Origin: JAIBBG01 sp043748015
GTDB lineage: Bacteria > Bacteroidota > Bacteroidia > Flavobacteriales_D > Sanyastnellaceae
DNA: 20,570 nucleotides
Reading direction: 5' to 3'
NCBI GenBank assembly: GCA_043748015.1
Contig: JAYTOA010000069.1
Location: 1-20,570, forward strand
Notes under the pieces: model-generated
Databases searched by the model: none
What the model saw: the letters and a program-made list of their open reading frames with translations, nothing else
Told to the model about the DNA's origin: nothing
Made by a program: the position numbers and the translations under genes
In this document: piece after piece, positions 1-8,000 of the stretch
Numbering within the stretch: the first letter of the stretch is position 1
Layout: every line of letters starts with the position of its first letter

Positions 1-1
1 T

Positions 2-1957
2 TTCAACGCGCCGGGATTGTACTCAGCTACAATGACGATTACAACTTGTACGGGTTCGAATTCTCAGACAAGAAACAACTATTTCAACATCACTCCACAG
101 TACTGTTTCCCTACATGGTCAACAGGTTGTGCTACGGATATGGTTGATAATGTTGTGATTACTACTGTATTGCCAGTAACGACACTTATGTCGCATTTGG
201 GTACAGGTTGTAATGGAACTCCTTCTTCTTGGATTGCGTATGCTCCTATTGCAGGTGTTACCTCATGCACGTTGTATCAGGGTACTACTTATAACATCAA
301 CGTTACCAGCGCTGGATTATTCCCTGAATACTTCGGCGTATGGGTTGACGTGAACAACAACGGTAGTTTTGCTGATCCGGGTGAGTTCATGGGTGGAAAC
401 GGAGTTTCTTCTACTAACTCTACTTTCTCAATTGGTGTACCATCTGAGAACGTTATCTATGGTGGACACCGCATGCGTGTGTTGGCTGATTACAGCTCTG
501 CATTCGCAGCAGGTGACTTCTGTCGTAATGGAACATGGGGTGAAGGACATGATTACACAGTGTACATCGCTCCTCCGGTTATTGCAAACGACATCCCTGT
601 ATTTGCAACCAACGTAGCGTATAGCAGCAATCAGAATTATCCGAACTGCTATCCTATCAATGGTACAACTGCCGGCGCATCAAACTCTCCTGAGTCAACT
701 ACCTTCACGGGTAATGACGTATGGATGAAATTCGTAGCACAATCAACAGGTGTGTCTATCACACTTTCAAGTGCTGCATTTGATCCTGCTATCAGTCTTT
801 ACAGCAAAGTTGCAGGCAACTATATTTTGGTTGCCGGTGGTAACGAGAATGCTTCTACAGGACTCGGCGGAATTGAGCGTCTGAACCTGGGTAATTTGGT
901 TCCTGGTACAACTTACTATGCATCTCTTGGTAGTGTGAACATTGCCAATAGCGGTGCATTTACTGTTTGTATCCAGCAATTGATGCCTTCATGGTGTGCA
1001 TTCACTATTCCTGTAGGTGGTTTCGGATTGTGTGATGCTTACAAAGCAATCTATCGCGGAGCTTCTCCAGCTGTAGATTATGACTTCAACTTCACAGGTG
1101 TTACCGGTGCTCCACTGGTACTAACACAGAAATTGGCTACCAATGGTTTGACGACACTTTCACAAGCTTCGTTGGATCTTCGTTGGGGTGCTACTTACAA
1201 CGTGACTGTTGACGTTAACTATCACCTTTACAATGCAGCGCCTGCTCCAGTTCTTGAGAACGTTAAAGTTCTTGGTTCTGTAACGGCTCCAAACTGTACC
1301 GGTGTTACTATCAGAACACAGCCTAACGTTGAAGTGAAGTTAGCACAGCGCTGCCCGGCAGTTCTGTTGCGTTCTAACTGGTTGACTTATGCTGCAGTTC
1401 CGGGTAATCCAAACGTTTGTAATGCTATCAGTTATACTTACAGGTACACACAACTTGATGCTTGCGGTGGATCTCCAGTGAGTGCTCCTGATTCAGCTAC
1501 TTACTCTGCTTGGATGCCACTTGGTGTATTGCCAGTTGGTGCTAACGTAGGTTACTGGAGAATTGAGATCCGTCCAAACTTCGTTTATGGAATTGGAGGT
1601 TATGGACCAGCTCGAGATATCACTGTTACGGGTTCTGCAGCTAGCGTAATGCTTCCTGAGAATCAACTTCAGGATAACGATGAGAAATCACTTGAGGTGT
1701 CTATCAACGCTAACTTGTATCCTAACCCGAACAATGGCGAAATGGTAAACCTTAATGTTTCCGGTGTTACTTCTGACAATGTATTCGTTCGTATCCTTGA
1801 TGCTACGGGTCGTGTGGTTTACACCAACCGATTCACAGTAGATGGTTCATTGAACACTATCGTAACATTCGCTCAGCCTCTGGCCGGTGGATTGTACAAC
1901 GTAGAGTTTACAGTGGACGGTCAAGTGATGACCGAGAGAATGATAGTTACTAAGTAA
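2..1957 (+). CDS. T9SS-secreted surface protein with PKD and GEVED modules, 3' part
   Basis: This is the C-terminal 651 residues of a larger extracellular protein. The reading frame is open from base 2, so the true start lies upstream of the window. The first ~35 residues look like the end of a PKD repeat (PGLYSATMTITTCTG). A GEVED-type module follows (about residues 35-187), with VWVDVNNNGSFADPGEF, then RMRVLADYS, and ending in GEGHDYTVYI. Next come beta-rich modules with paired cysteines (about 190-560). The last ~80 residues, from NLYPNPNNGE to MTERMIVTK, are a type A T9SS sorting domain, which directs export across the outer membrane and is then removed. Arg codons are mostly CGT and Asn mostly AAC, unlike the later T9SS genes here, which suggests high expression. 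The role is probably adhesion or surface layer, but no enzymatic motif is visible. The T9SS call is firm; the function is open. Confidence 0.9.
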   Translation, partial: FNAPGLYSATMTITTCTGSNSQTRNNYFNITPQYCFPTWSTGCATDMVDNVVITTVLPVTTLMSHLGTGCNGTPSSWIAYAPIAGVTSCTLYQGTTYNINVTSAGLFPEYFGVWVDVNNNGSFADPGEFMGGNGVSSTNSTFSIGVPSENVIYGGHRMRVLADYSSAFAAGDFCRNGTWGEGHDYTVYIAPPVIANDIPVFATNVAYSSNQNYPNCYPINGTTAGASNSPESTTFTGNDVWMKFVAQSTGVSITLSSAAFDPAISLYSKVAGNYILVAGGNENASTGLGGIERLNLGNLVPGTTYYASLGSVNIANSGAFTVCIQQLMPSWCAFTIPVGGFGLCDAYKAIYRGASPAVDYDFNFTGVTGAPLVLTQKLATNGLTTLSQASLDLRWGATYNVTVDVNYHLYNAAPAPVLENVKVLGSVTAPNCTGVTIRTQPNVEVKLAQRCPAVLLRSNWLTYAAVPGNPNVCNAISYTYRYTQLDACGGSPVSAPDSATYSAWMPLGVLPVGANVGYWRIEIRPNFVYGIGGYGPARDITVTGSAASVMLPENQLQDNDEKSLEVSINANLYPNPNNGEMVNLNVSGVTSDNVFVRILDATGRVVYTNRFTVDGSLNTIVTFAQPLAGGLYNVEFTVDGQVMTERMIVTK

Positions 1958-1978
1958 TCTTATCGATTCATTCATAAT

Positions 1979-2010
1979 TGAAAAAGGCCCCGCAAGGGGC
2001 CTTTTTCGTT
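1979..2010 (+). terminator. Rho-independent terminator of the T9SS surface protein gene
   Basis: AAAAAGGCCCC (1981-1991), a GCAA loop and GGGGCCTTTTT (1996-2006) form a perfect 11-bp stem with a stable GNRA tetraloop and a T tract, starting 23 bases after the stop codon. It is the strongest terminator in the window. It is nearly symmetric, but no gene converges on it from the right. Confidence 0.95.
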
Positions 2011-2135
2011 TTGATGCGGATTCAAATGGATTGAATATGACCATGCATATGCAAATGACATTGATGGAATTCGGAAGTCACTTCATTGAAAGCTGAACTA
2101 GGAACTCTGAACAATGGGCGAATGTGTTTTATGAG

Positions 2136-2167
2136 TTGGTGTACTCTCAACACTTTCTTTATCTTTC
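2136..2167 (+). promoter_or_regulatory. Possible promoter of the SLC45-like transporter
   Basis: TTG (2136-2138), a 21-base gap and TATCTTTC (2160-2167) match the Bacteroidota TTG / TAnnTTTG promoter pattern with one mismatch in the last base. It lies 26 bases before the ATG at 2194. The 2011-2193 gap otherwise shows no gene and no strong structure. Confidence 0.35.
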
Positions 2168-2193
2168 GCGCACACAAATAGTTTAGCGTCAGT

Positions 2194-3528
2194 ATGCAAA
2201 AGAAGAAATTGAATTTCTGGGGAATCTGGAATATGTGTTTTGGATTTTTCGGAATCCAGTTCGGATGGGCATTGCAAATGGGAAACATGGGCCCCATCTA
2301 CGAATACCTTGGTGCATCGGCCGATGAAATTCCTTTCCTTTTTCTTGCCGCGCCACTTACCGGACTAATCGTTCAACCAATTGTCGGATATCTGAGTGAT
2401 CGCACCTGGCATCCAACATTGGGTCGTCGCCGTCCCTATTTTCTGGTGGGTGCTATTCTCAGTTCTATATGTTTGTGCATGATGCCGAATTCCTCAGCCA
2501 TCTGGATGGCGGCGGGAACTTTGTGGATTCTGGATTCATCCATCAACATCAGCATGGAACCCTTCCGCGCATTTGTTGCGGATAAACTTCCGGAAGAACA
2601 GCGCTCAATGGGTTTTGCCATGCAGAGTTTTTTCATCGGACTTGGAAGTTTTGTTGCCGGTTATCTTCCCACATGGCTTGCAGATTATTTCGACATGAGC
2701 AGGGTTGCTGATGGCGGTGTGCCGCAGAATATCAAAGTCGCATTTTATGTTGGCGCAGCGGCATTCTTTACTTCTGTACTCTATACTATACTTACCAGCA
2801 AGGAATATCCACCTGTGGAAATTCCCATGCGTGAAAAAGTGGTGGAAAGCAAAAGGGGATTTGGTGCAGGTTTCAGGGAAATCATGCACGCCATTGGTGA
2901 TATGCCGCCAAGAATGAAAAAGTTGGCGCTCATTCAATTCCTCACCTGGCCGGGATTGTTCCTGATGTGGTTTTATTATTCTACAGCGGTTGCACGCAAT
3001 ATTTTTGGTGCAACTGATGAGACTACAGAGTTATATACCTTGGGTGTTGAATATGCCAACAAGACCATGGCATACTATAACATGATTACTTTCATGTTCG
3101 CTTTTTCCTTGCCCTTGTTGGCCAAAAGTGTAGGTAGAAATATTACACATATGATGTGCCTCTTCGCCGGAGGTTTTGGGTTGCTGAGTTTGGCTTTTAT
3201 CACAGAGCCATGGCAGCTATACCTGAGTATGACCGGTGTGGGAATCGCATGGGCATCGATCCTGTCAATGCCATACGTGATGCTTGCAGGAGTCATTCCC
3301 GATGAGAAGATGGGTATCTATATGGGTATTTTCAATTTCTTCATTGTGTTACCGGAGATCATCGCATCGTTGAGTTTCGGATATATCATGGAGCATTGGC
3401 TTAATAACAATCGCCTATCCGCGGTAATGATTGGTGGTGCGTTGATGGTCATTGCCGGATTGTTGTGTTTGCGAATACGAGATCAGGGAAGAAGCGCCAT
3501 GAAAGCCTTATCAGTTGTGCCTCGCTGA
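2194..3528 (+). CDS. MFS sugar symporter, GPH/SLC45-like (maltose or oligosaccharide type)
   Basis: This 444-residue inner-membrane protein has about 12 predicted membrane segments. Family features are FGWALQMGNMGPIYEYLGA in segment 1, PLTGLIVQPIVGYLSDRTW between segments 2 and 3, LGRRRPYFLVGAI after it, and IFNFFIVLPEIIASL in segment 11. These are typical of the sucrose/maltose/oligosaccharide:cation symporters of the SLC45 group that are common in Bacteroidota. A long polar loop (about residues 200-240) separates the two halves. The start is ATG 2194. In polysaccharide-using Bacteroidota such genes often sit beside alpha-glucosidases; here the neighbours are a T9SS protein and ribA, so the substrate cannot be inferred from context. 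Family assignment is strong, exact sugar unknown. Confidence 0.85.
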   Translation: MQKKKLNFWGIWNMCFGFFGIQFGWALQMGNMGPIYEYLGASADEIPFLFLAAPLTGLIVQPIVGYLSDRTWHPTLGRRRPYFLVGAILSSICLCMMPNSSAIWMAAGTLWILDSSINISMEPFRAFVADKLPEEQRSMGFAMQSFFIGLGSFVAGYLPTWLADYFDMSRVADGGVPQNIKVAFYVGAAAFFTSVLYTILTSKEYPPVEIPMREKVVESKRGFGAGFREIMHAIGDMPPRMKKLALIQFLTWPGLFLMWFYYSTAVARNIFGATDETTELYTLGVEYANKTMAYYNMITFMFAFSLPLLAKSVGRNITHMMCLFAGGFGLLSLAFITEPWQLYLSMTGVGIAWASILSMPYVMLAGVIPDEKMGIYMGIFNFFIVLPEIIASLSFGYIMEHWLNNNRLSAVMIGGALMVIAGLLCLRIRDQGRSAMKALSVVPR

Positions 3529-3545
3529 GTCGGCGGCTATATTTG
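3515..3545 (+). promoter_or_regulatory. Promoter of ribA (Bacteroidota -33/-7 type)
   Basis: TTG (3515-3517), a 20-base gap and TATATTTG (3538-3545) give a perfect TAnnTTTG -7 element with correct spacing, partly inside the end of the transporter gene. Transcription would begin near 3550, about 20 bases before the ATG at 3569. This supports that start over the upstream in-frame TTG at 3515, which would lie inside the promoter. Confidence 0.65.
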
Positions 3546-3568
3546 CAGCTCTGTTTTCAGATACCTCA

Positions 3569-4162
3569 ATGAGTGAATTGAATCAACTTGTTTCTTCGCG
3601 CCTTCCAACAATTTATGGAGAGTATGTCATCCATGCGTACGATAGCGGACGACCGGAAATGCCACATCTTGCATTGAGTAATGTTGAGATCAACGCAGAT
3701 GATATTGTGAATGTGCGCATTCATTCCGAATGTCTCACCGGTGATATTTTTGGTTCTGTTCGATGTGATTGTGGCGAGCAACTGGCCGCTTCGATGAAGT
3801 TTCTGGAAGAACACGGCGGCGTGTTGGTGTATTTGCGACAGGAGGGAAGGGGCATTGGACTCGTGAACAAATTGAAGGCATATAATTTTCAGGATGAAGG
3901 CATGGATACGATCAGAGCGAATCATGCCTTGGGTTTTCACACCGATGAAAGAAATTATTCCGATGCCATTGCTATTTTGTCGCAACTCGGCGTGACCAAA
4001 GTGAATCTGTTAACCAATAATCCTGACAAAATCGACGCATTTGCAAGCACAGGTATAGAGGTGATTTCCCGACTCCCATTGATGGTAGAACCACGACCGG
4101 AAAACAGTCACTATCTCCAGACAAAAAAAGACGCACTCGGACATCTTCTCTCACATCTTTAG
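3569..4162 (+). CDS. ribA: GTP cyclohydrolase II
   Basis: This cytoplasmic enzyme catalyses the first step of riboflavin synthesis, converting GTP to 2,5-diamino-6-ribosylamino-pyrimidinone 5'-phosphate, formate and pyrophosphate. The product is 197 residues, close to E. coli RibA (196). The zinc ligands are Cys55, Cys66 and Cys68 in HSECLTGDIFGSVRCDCGEQ. The GTP/catalytic loop RQEGRGIGL is at 90-98, and the TNNPDK motif follows. It is a monofunctional RibA without the RibB domain found in fused RibBA proteins. ATG 3569 was chosen because it gives the family length and lies just after a good promoter. The gap from the transporter stop is 40 bases, so read-through from that gene is also possible. 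Confidence 0.95.
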   Translation: MSELNQLVSSRLPTIYGEYVIHAYDSGRPEMPHLALSNVEINADDIVNVRIHSECLTGDIFGSVRCDCGEQLAASMKFLEEHGGVLVYLRQEGRGIGLVNKLKAYNFQDEGMDTIRANHALGFHTDERNYSDAIAILSQLGVTKVNLLTNNPDKIDAFASTGIEVISRLPLMVEPRPENSHYLQTKKDALGHLLSHL

Positions 4163-4185
4163 TTTAAAATTTCAAGTTGATTTTT

Positions 4186-4357
4186 TTACAGATTGACGAG
4201 TTGAATCTCATTCACAACGGTTACACGTTGCGTTGCCCATGTTGGACTAGGAGCCAGGAAATAGTAACCATGAATTTCGACAACAAATTTATTCATACGT
4301 AACAACCGTCCTTCCACACGAACTGGGAACTCTGAACCATCGCGTTTTCTGATTCAT
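4186..4357 (-). pseudogene. Possible small protein gene broken by a one-base frameshift
   Basis: On the minus strand an ATG at 4357 begins MNQK and then goes out of frame. If one A is removed from the AAAA run (4345-4348), the frame continues without a stop through KRDGSEFPVRVEGRLL, RMNKFVVEIHGYYFLAPSP and TWATQRVTVVNEIQLVNL to a TAA at 4186-4188, giving 56 residues. Its alternating polar and hydrophobic pattern looks like a real beta-rich small protein. Without repair, only a 36-residue ATG frame (4186-4296) remains. It could be a decaying gene, a sequencing error or chance. No family was recognised. The 4163-4399 gap holds nothing else visible. Confidence 0.35.
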
Positions 4358-4399
4358 GATAATCTAATCCTATCAATCAGCACCAAACGAAAAAACGCA

Positions 4400-5782
4400 T
4401 TAAATCTTCTTGAACTTCCATTTCCCATTCCAGAGGAAGAAAAGGGAAAAGACACCAAGCGAGAGAAAGTAAACATAGTCTGCAGTCCATACCAGATGGA
4501 TGGGCCATTTCCATACATAGACCATCACGTATGCTGTTACGATATAGATGATAACTGTGGCGAGCTCAATGGTGAAACCTGCTACAGTGCTGCCGCTTCC
4601 CTCTACAGTGCCCAGCAACATACTTGTAACGGAAAACACAAGCATGGCAGGCAATACAATATGCATGGTACGCACTGTTTCAAACATGATAATCGGATCA
4701 TCGCTGAAGAGTGAAACAATCCACTCGGGGTAAAGCCAGAGTCCATGACTGAGAATAATGACGCCACACATATTCATCAGTATTAATTTCCGAATTACGG
4801 GAAGTAATTCTGACTGTCGTTTTTCAGCAATTAACCCAGAAACGTATGTGCTGATGGTCGTTGTGAATCCTGCAACACTCACATAGACGAGCATATACAT
4901 ATTGCGCACGATGAAGGAAGACTGAAGAGGTTGTTCCCCCATGCTCTCGACGAACTTATAAAAGATGACCCAGATGCCCAGGGCACCGAGCATTTGCATC
5001 GCTATAGGGCCCCCCAATTTGATCAGGGTGATACTGTGCCGCTTCGGCATAGTGATAATCCAATGTCGCAACTTATATGAGGCGATGTTACCTGAAGCAA
5101 TTTGATTTGGCAATGTTTTGTGATCGTGATATCTGAAGGTAAACCAGAGCAAGAAGAAAAAAGCACATGCTTCGGCAATTGTTGTTGCAAGTGCTGCGCC
5201 GGCCATACCCATTTCAGGCATTCCAAGATTTCCAAACACAAGCCCATAATCCAGAATAATATTTACGAAGGCGGTTAATACTGTTGTGTAAATCATGATT
5301 CTAGTTCTGGCAACACCTGCCCAGAAAGCATTGAAGACAAGAGTGAGCGTATAGAAGAAAAATCCGAACGCACGGTATTGAGTGAAAACATTCATGTATT
5401 CGCTTACCTGCTTGCTTTCTATAGATCGTTCAATGATGACAGGCAACAAAAAATAAAGTAGCGCAAATTGAATTGTAGCGACAACGATCGACATCCAGAA
5501 TGCGTTACCCACAACACTACCGGCATCATCAATTCTGTTTTCGCCCTTGCGACGTGCAACAATGATTTGTGTTGCGTTGCTTAGCCCAAGTCCTATCATT
5601 ACAAGTGTGAGATAGATGAGCGCAACAAAAGATGCGGCACTCATTGCGTTCCCATCAATCTGCGCAACGAAATAGTTGTCGATGATCATCACGATGAATT
5701 GCACGAATACACCGAGACACACAGGGAGTGCGACTTTGAGCATTTCGCTCCAGGATGTTTGCAATTGTTTTTCGGGATGCAT
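4400..5782 (-). CDS. MATE-family efflux transporter
   Basis: This 460-residue inner-membrane protein has two six-segment halves, the size and layout of multidrug and toxin extrusion (NorM/DinF-like) exporters, which pump cationic drugs or metabolites in exchange for Na+ or H+. Segment 1 holds ALPVCLGVFVQFIVMIIDNY, followed by FVAQIDGNAMSAASFVALIY. The middle has MGMAGAALATTIAEACAFFF, a glycine/alanine-rich segment typical of MATE helix 6. The second half starts near LIKLGGPIAMQMLGALGIWV. The start is ATG 5782. The TrmH-like gene lies upstream on the same strand with a 64-base gap, so the two may be co-transcribed. The substrate is unknown. Confidence 0.9.
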   Translation of the reverse strand: MHPEKQLQTSWSEMLKVALPVCLGVFVQFIVMIIDNYFVAQIDGNAMSAASFVALIYLTLVMIGLGLSNATQIIVARRKGENRIDDAGSVVGNAFWMSIVVATIQFALLYFLLPVIIERSIESKQVSEYMNVFTQYRAFGFFFYTLTLVFNAFWAGVARTRIMIYTTVLTAFVNIILDYGLVFGNLGMPEMGMAGAALATTIAEACAFFFLLWFTFRYHDHKTLPNQIASGNIASYKLRHWIITMPKRHSITLIKLGGPIAMQMLGALGIWVIFYKFVESMGEQPLQSSFIVRNMYMLVYVSVAGFTTTISTYVSGLIAEKRQSELLPVIRKLILMNMCGVIILSHGLWLYPEWIVSLFSDDPIIMFETVRTMHIVLPAMLVFSVTSMLLGTVEGSGSTVAGFTIELATVIIYIVTAYVMVYVWKWPIHLVWTADYVYFLSLGVFSLFFLWNGKWKFKKI

Positions 5783-5846
5783 GTAGAAGTATTCAAAGAA
5801 GTGAATAATGCTCGCTTATAATTTTTCGCGAAGATGCACTATCGGT

Positions 5847-6518
5847 TTATTTCAATTCACCGGCCTCAAACATTTCTGTCAAATAATTGCTCCAGTGAAT
5901 TGACTTCTTTGCCCATTTGATTTTCAGGAGTAATTTTTCTTCATCACTGAGTTGCCATGATTTGTTTTCACGCCGCATTCTTTCGGTGAGATCATGAACG
6001 ATGACAGCCGCAGCAGCACCGACATTGAGGCTTTCGGTGAATCCGTATGTAGGAATTTTCATAAAGACGTCGGCCATCTTCATAGCTGTGGCTGAGGCAC
6101 CCGATAATTCTGTCCCCATCAGTATCGCTGTTTTTTTATTCAAATCAACCTCATGAAGATCGATAGCGTTTTCATGCAGAGCGGTAACAACAACCTGGTA
6201 GCCTTTTTTTTTAAGGTGTTCAATGCAGGTTTTCGAATTGTCTGCAGATGCATTGAATCGATGAATGTCGAGCCAGTCATATGCACCTTTTGCAACACGT
6301 CGGTGATGTGTAAATGAATGCGCGTTTTCAATTACATAAAGGTCTTGTAATCCCCAACTTTCTGCGCTGCGTTGAATAGCGCTTGTGTTTTGCGCCTGAT
6401 AGAGATCTTCAAGTATCAATGTGATGTATCGTGTTCGCTGATCAGCAACAACATCAAACAATGACCTCTTTCTTTCAGTGAGATGCTCAGCAAGGATTTC
6501 ATATAAGCGTTGATTCAT
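5847..6518 (-). CDS. TrmH-like (SpoU/SPOUT) RNA 2'-O-methyltransferase
   Basis: This 223-residue SPOUT enzyme probably methylates the 2'-O of a ribose in tRNA (Gm18, as TrmH) or rRNA using S-adenosylmethionine. Motif 1 is QNTSAIQRSAESWG with Asn44 and Arg50, motif 2 is AILMGTELSGAS (about 141-152), and motif 3 is IPTYGFTESLNVGAAAAV (about 163-180), the AdoMet-binding trefoil knot. The charged C-terminal tail (about 190-223) resembles the TrmH C-terminal extension, which favours a TrmH-like role over TrmL or RlmB. ATG 6518 was chosen; the longer frame would need a TTG at 6542. The exact RNA target is not decided by sequence alone. Confidence 0.88.
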   Translation of the reverse strand: MNQRLYEILAEHLTERKRSLFDVVADQRTRYITLILEDLYQAQNTSAIQRSAESWGLQDLYVIENAHSFTHHRRVAKGAYDWLDIHRFNASADNSKTCIEHLKKKGYQVVVTALHENAIDLHEVDLNKKTAILMGTELSGASATAMKMADVFMKIPTYGFTESLNVGAAAAVIVHDLTERMRRENKSWQLSDEEKLLLKIKWAKKSIHWSNYLTEMFEAGELK

Positions 6519-6752
6519 TGCGCAAACAAATTTGACATGCAATTAATGGATCAAAAGAAAGCGATCAACATTTTGCGACGGCAATATAAGTTGCGCATTT
6601 GCATATTACAGAATGAGTACAGCTGATGCTATTAGACTCCGCATTTTGATGGATAAAAGGTTTGTGAAAAAATAAGACACATAATATGAGAAGCTGAACT
6701 CAAGCAGACACTTCAACTGCATCCTCCAACATTCGACATTCACCATACCGAA
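6519..6752. other. Intergenic stretch without a supported gene
   Basis: The gap between the start of the TrmH-like gene and the HU terminator is AT-rich. It holds only a 20-codon plus-strand frame (ATG 6613) with no promoter or family resemblance. The minus-strand promoter of the methyltransferase should lie near 6520-6570, but no exact TAnnTTTG element is present there; CAAATTTG at 6528-6535 is a near match. Confidence 0.4.
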
Positions 6753-6788
6753 GAAAAAAAAGAGGCCATCTAAAAAGACAGCCTCTTG
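6753..6788 (-). terminator. Rho-independent terminator of the HU gene
   Basis: Read on the minus strand, AGAGGCTGTC, a TTTTTA loop and GATGGCCTCT form a 10-bp stem with two G-T pairs (6761-6786). A run of T follows (6753-6760). It starts 24 bases after the HU stop codon and isolates HU from the methyltransferase gene. Confidence 0.85.
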
Positions 6789-6810
6789 ATTTTTGAAATT
6801 GCGAAAGTGA

Positions 6811-7083
6811 TTACTTCACTTTAGTTTGCAATTCAGCACCGGCTTTGAAACGTACAACGTTCTTAGCTTTGATCTGGATTTCTTTACCAGTCTGTGGGTT
6901 ACGGCCTTTACGTGCAGCGCGCTTTGTAACGCTGAAAGAACCAAATCCAACTAGAGCTACACGATCTCCTTTTTTAAGAGCCTTTGTAGTTGTTTCGATG
7001 AAACCATCAAGAGCTTTCTTTGCATCAGCTTTTGAAAGTTTTGCGCTTGAAGCCATAGCTTCAATCAATTCTGCTTTGTTCAT
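6811..7083 (-). CDS. HU-family DNA-binding protein
   Basis: This 90-residue histone-like protein forms dimers that bend and compact DNA in the nucleoid. It has the usual N-terminal helices (MNKAELIEAMASSAKLSKAD), the core GDRVALVGFGSFSVTKRAA and the DNA-gripping arm around RKGRNPQTGKEI, whose Pro intercalates between base pairs. The length equals E. coli HU. It has its own good promoter and terminator, so it is monocistronic. An inverted repeat lies in its leader. Bacteroidota genomes usually carry several HU/IHF paralogues, so no specific symbol is given. Confidence 0.96.
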   Translation of the reverse strand: MNKAELIEAMASSAKLSKADAKKALDGFIETTTKALKKGDRVALVGFGSFSVTKRAARKGRNPQTGKEIQIKAKNVVRFKAGAELQTKVK

Positions 7084-7111
7084 TTAATTTGTTTTTTATG
7101 GGTTAAACATT

Positions 7112-7127
7112 ATAAGCATTTGCTTAT
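7112..7127. repeat. Inverted repeat in the HU leader
   Basis: ATAAGCA (7112-7118), TT, TGCTTAT (7121-7127) form perfect 7-bp arms. They lie just downstream of the predicted HU transcription start (near 7128) and about 30 bases before the start codon. The site could be an operator or a 5'-UTR hairpin; nothing in the sequence decides this. Confidence 0.5.
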
Positions 7128-7134
7128 CTGATGT

Positions 7135-7166
7135 CAAATGTAGAGTAACAACTGTCCTGAAAACAA
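7135..7166 (-). promoter_or_regulatory. Promoter of the HU gene
   Basis: On the minus strand, TTG (7164-7166), a 21-base gap and TACATTTG (7135-7142) match the Bacteroidota -33/-7 promoter with a perfect -7 box. The implied leader is about 45 bases. Confidence 0.65.
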
Positions 7167-7374
7167 GGCCTATGGCGGAAAATTGGCGCTTTTTGTTGAA
7201 AAAACCCTGCTATTGTTAATAAACCCGAGCTTTTTGATCCGAAAAGGCTTGTTAAACGGGGGTTTCAGGGTCTTCTGTTAGGGTTAATAACATTGAGATT
7301 GTCATTAGAAGCGGATTTTGATATCGAAATCACATCAATTCATGACGTTATTCACCCCATCAATTACACATTAT

Positions 7375-7974
7375 ATGAAAAAGATATTACTCGGATTTTT
7401 ATTTTGTTCTTTCTTACAGATGAATGCCACCACCTGGCAAGTGTCGGCCACCGGAGGTCCGGGTTTAGGAACACCTTTGTTCACCCCATCGCTATTGACA
7501 ATTGAAGTAGGCGATGTGGTAAACTGGAATTGGACTTCAGGTCAGCACAATGTAGCTGCGACCTCAGGTCCCGAATCCTTTAATAGTGGATCACACGTTG
7601 CGCCATTTCAGTGGTCTTTCACATTTACGCAATCGGGTTCTTATGATTATGAGTGCACATTGTTCAATCACGCTGACACGCAATTCGGAACAATTACAGT
7701 TACACCATTGTCTATTTCCAATCTGGATGCGCCGGTGAATTTTGATTTATCCATTTATCCGAATCCTGCCAATGACATGGTCACCATCGCTAAATCTATC
7801 TACGGTATTTCTACGGTGAAGTTGATCGATATGGCAGGCAAAGTCATTTCAAGTTCTCTCCATAATTCTGATTTGATTACTACAATGAGCGTGGCAGATC
7901 TTCCACGTGGATTGTACTTTATTGAAGTGCAGATCGACGGAGTATTGGCTCGAAGAAAATTATTGATTCAATAA
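7375..7974 (+). CDS. Secreted cupredoxin-like protein with T9SS sorting domain
   Basis: The product is 199 residues. It has a signal peptide (MKKILLGFLFCSFLQMNA), a single plastocyanin/azurin-like beta-barrel (about 21-112) and a T9SS type A sorting domain (about 125-199, from LSIYPNPANDM to RRKLLIQ). Likely copper ligands are His58 in SGQHNV, then Cys94 and His99 in YECTLFNHADTQFGTITV. The fourth (axial) position, four residues after His99, is Gln103 instead of the usual Met. Cys-x4-His-x3 is the azurin spacing. It may carry electrons or bind copper at the cell surface. ATG 7375 was chosen because it begins a clean signal peptide; the frame is open further upstream to a TTG at 7318. Copper binding is inferred. 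Confidence 0.82.
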   Translation: MKKILLGFLFCSFLQMNATTWQVSATGGPGLGTPLFTPSLLTIEVGDVVNWNWTSGQHNVAATSGPESFNSGSHVAPFQWSFTFTQSGSYDYECTLFNHADTQFGTITVTPLSISNLDAPVNFDLSIYPNPANDMVTIAKSIYGISTVKLIDMAGKVISSSLHNSDLITTMSVADLPRGLYFIEVQIDGVLARRKLLIQ

Positions 7975-8000
7975 TTGGTATTGCGCGCAAATTGAAATTT

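Noticed and set aside
46..63. GGGTTCGAATTC near the left edge, resembling a tRNA T-loop
   Set aside because: It lies inside the T9SS protein frame, and no acceptor stem, D-arm or anticodon arm can be built around it.
6613..6675. A 20-codon plus-strand frame in the gap before HU
   Set aside because: It is too short, with no good promoter and no family resemblance; expected by chance.
7351..7490. Direct repeat TTCACCCCATC at 7351-7361 and 7480-7490 around the cupredoxin start
   Set aside because: It is short, single and without flanking similarity; one copy is simply coding for Phe-Thr-Pro-Ser. Probably chance.
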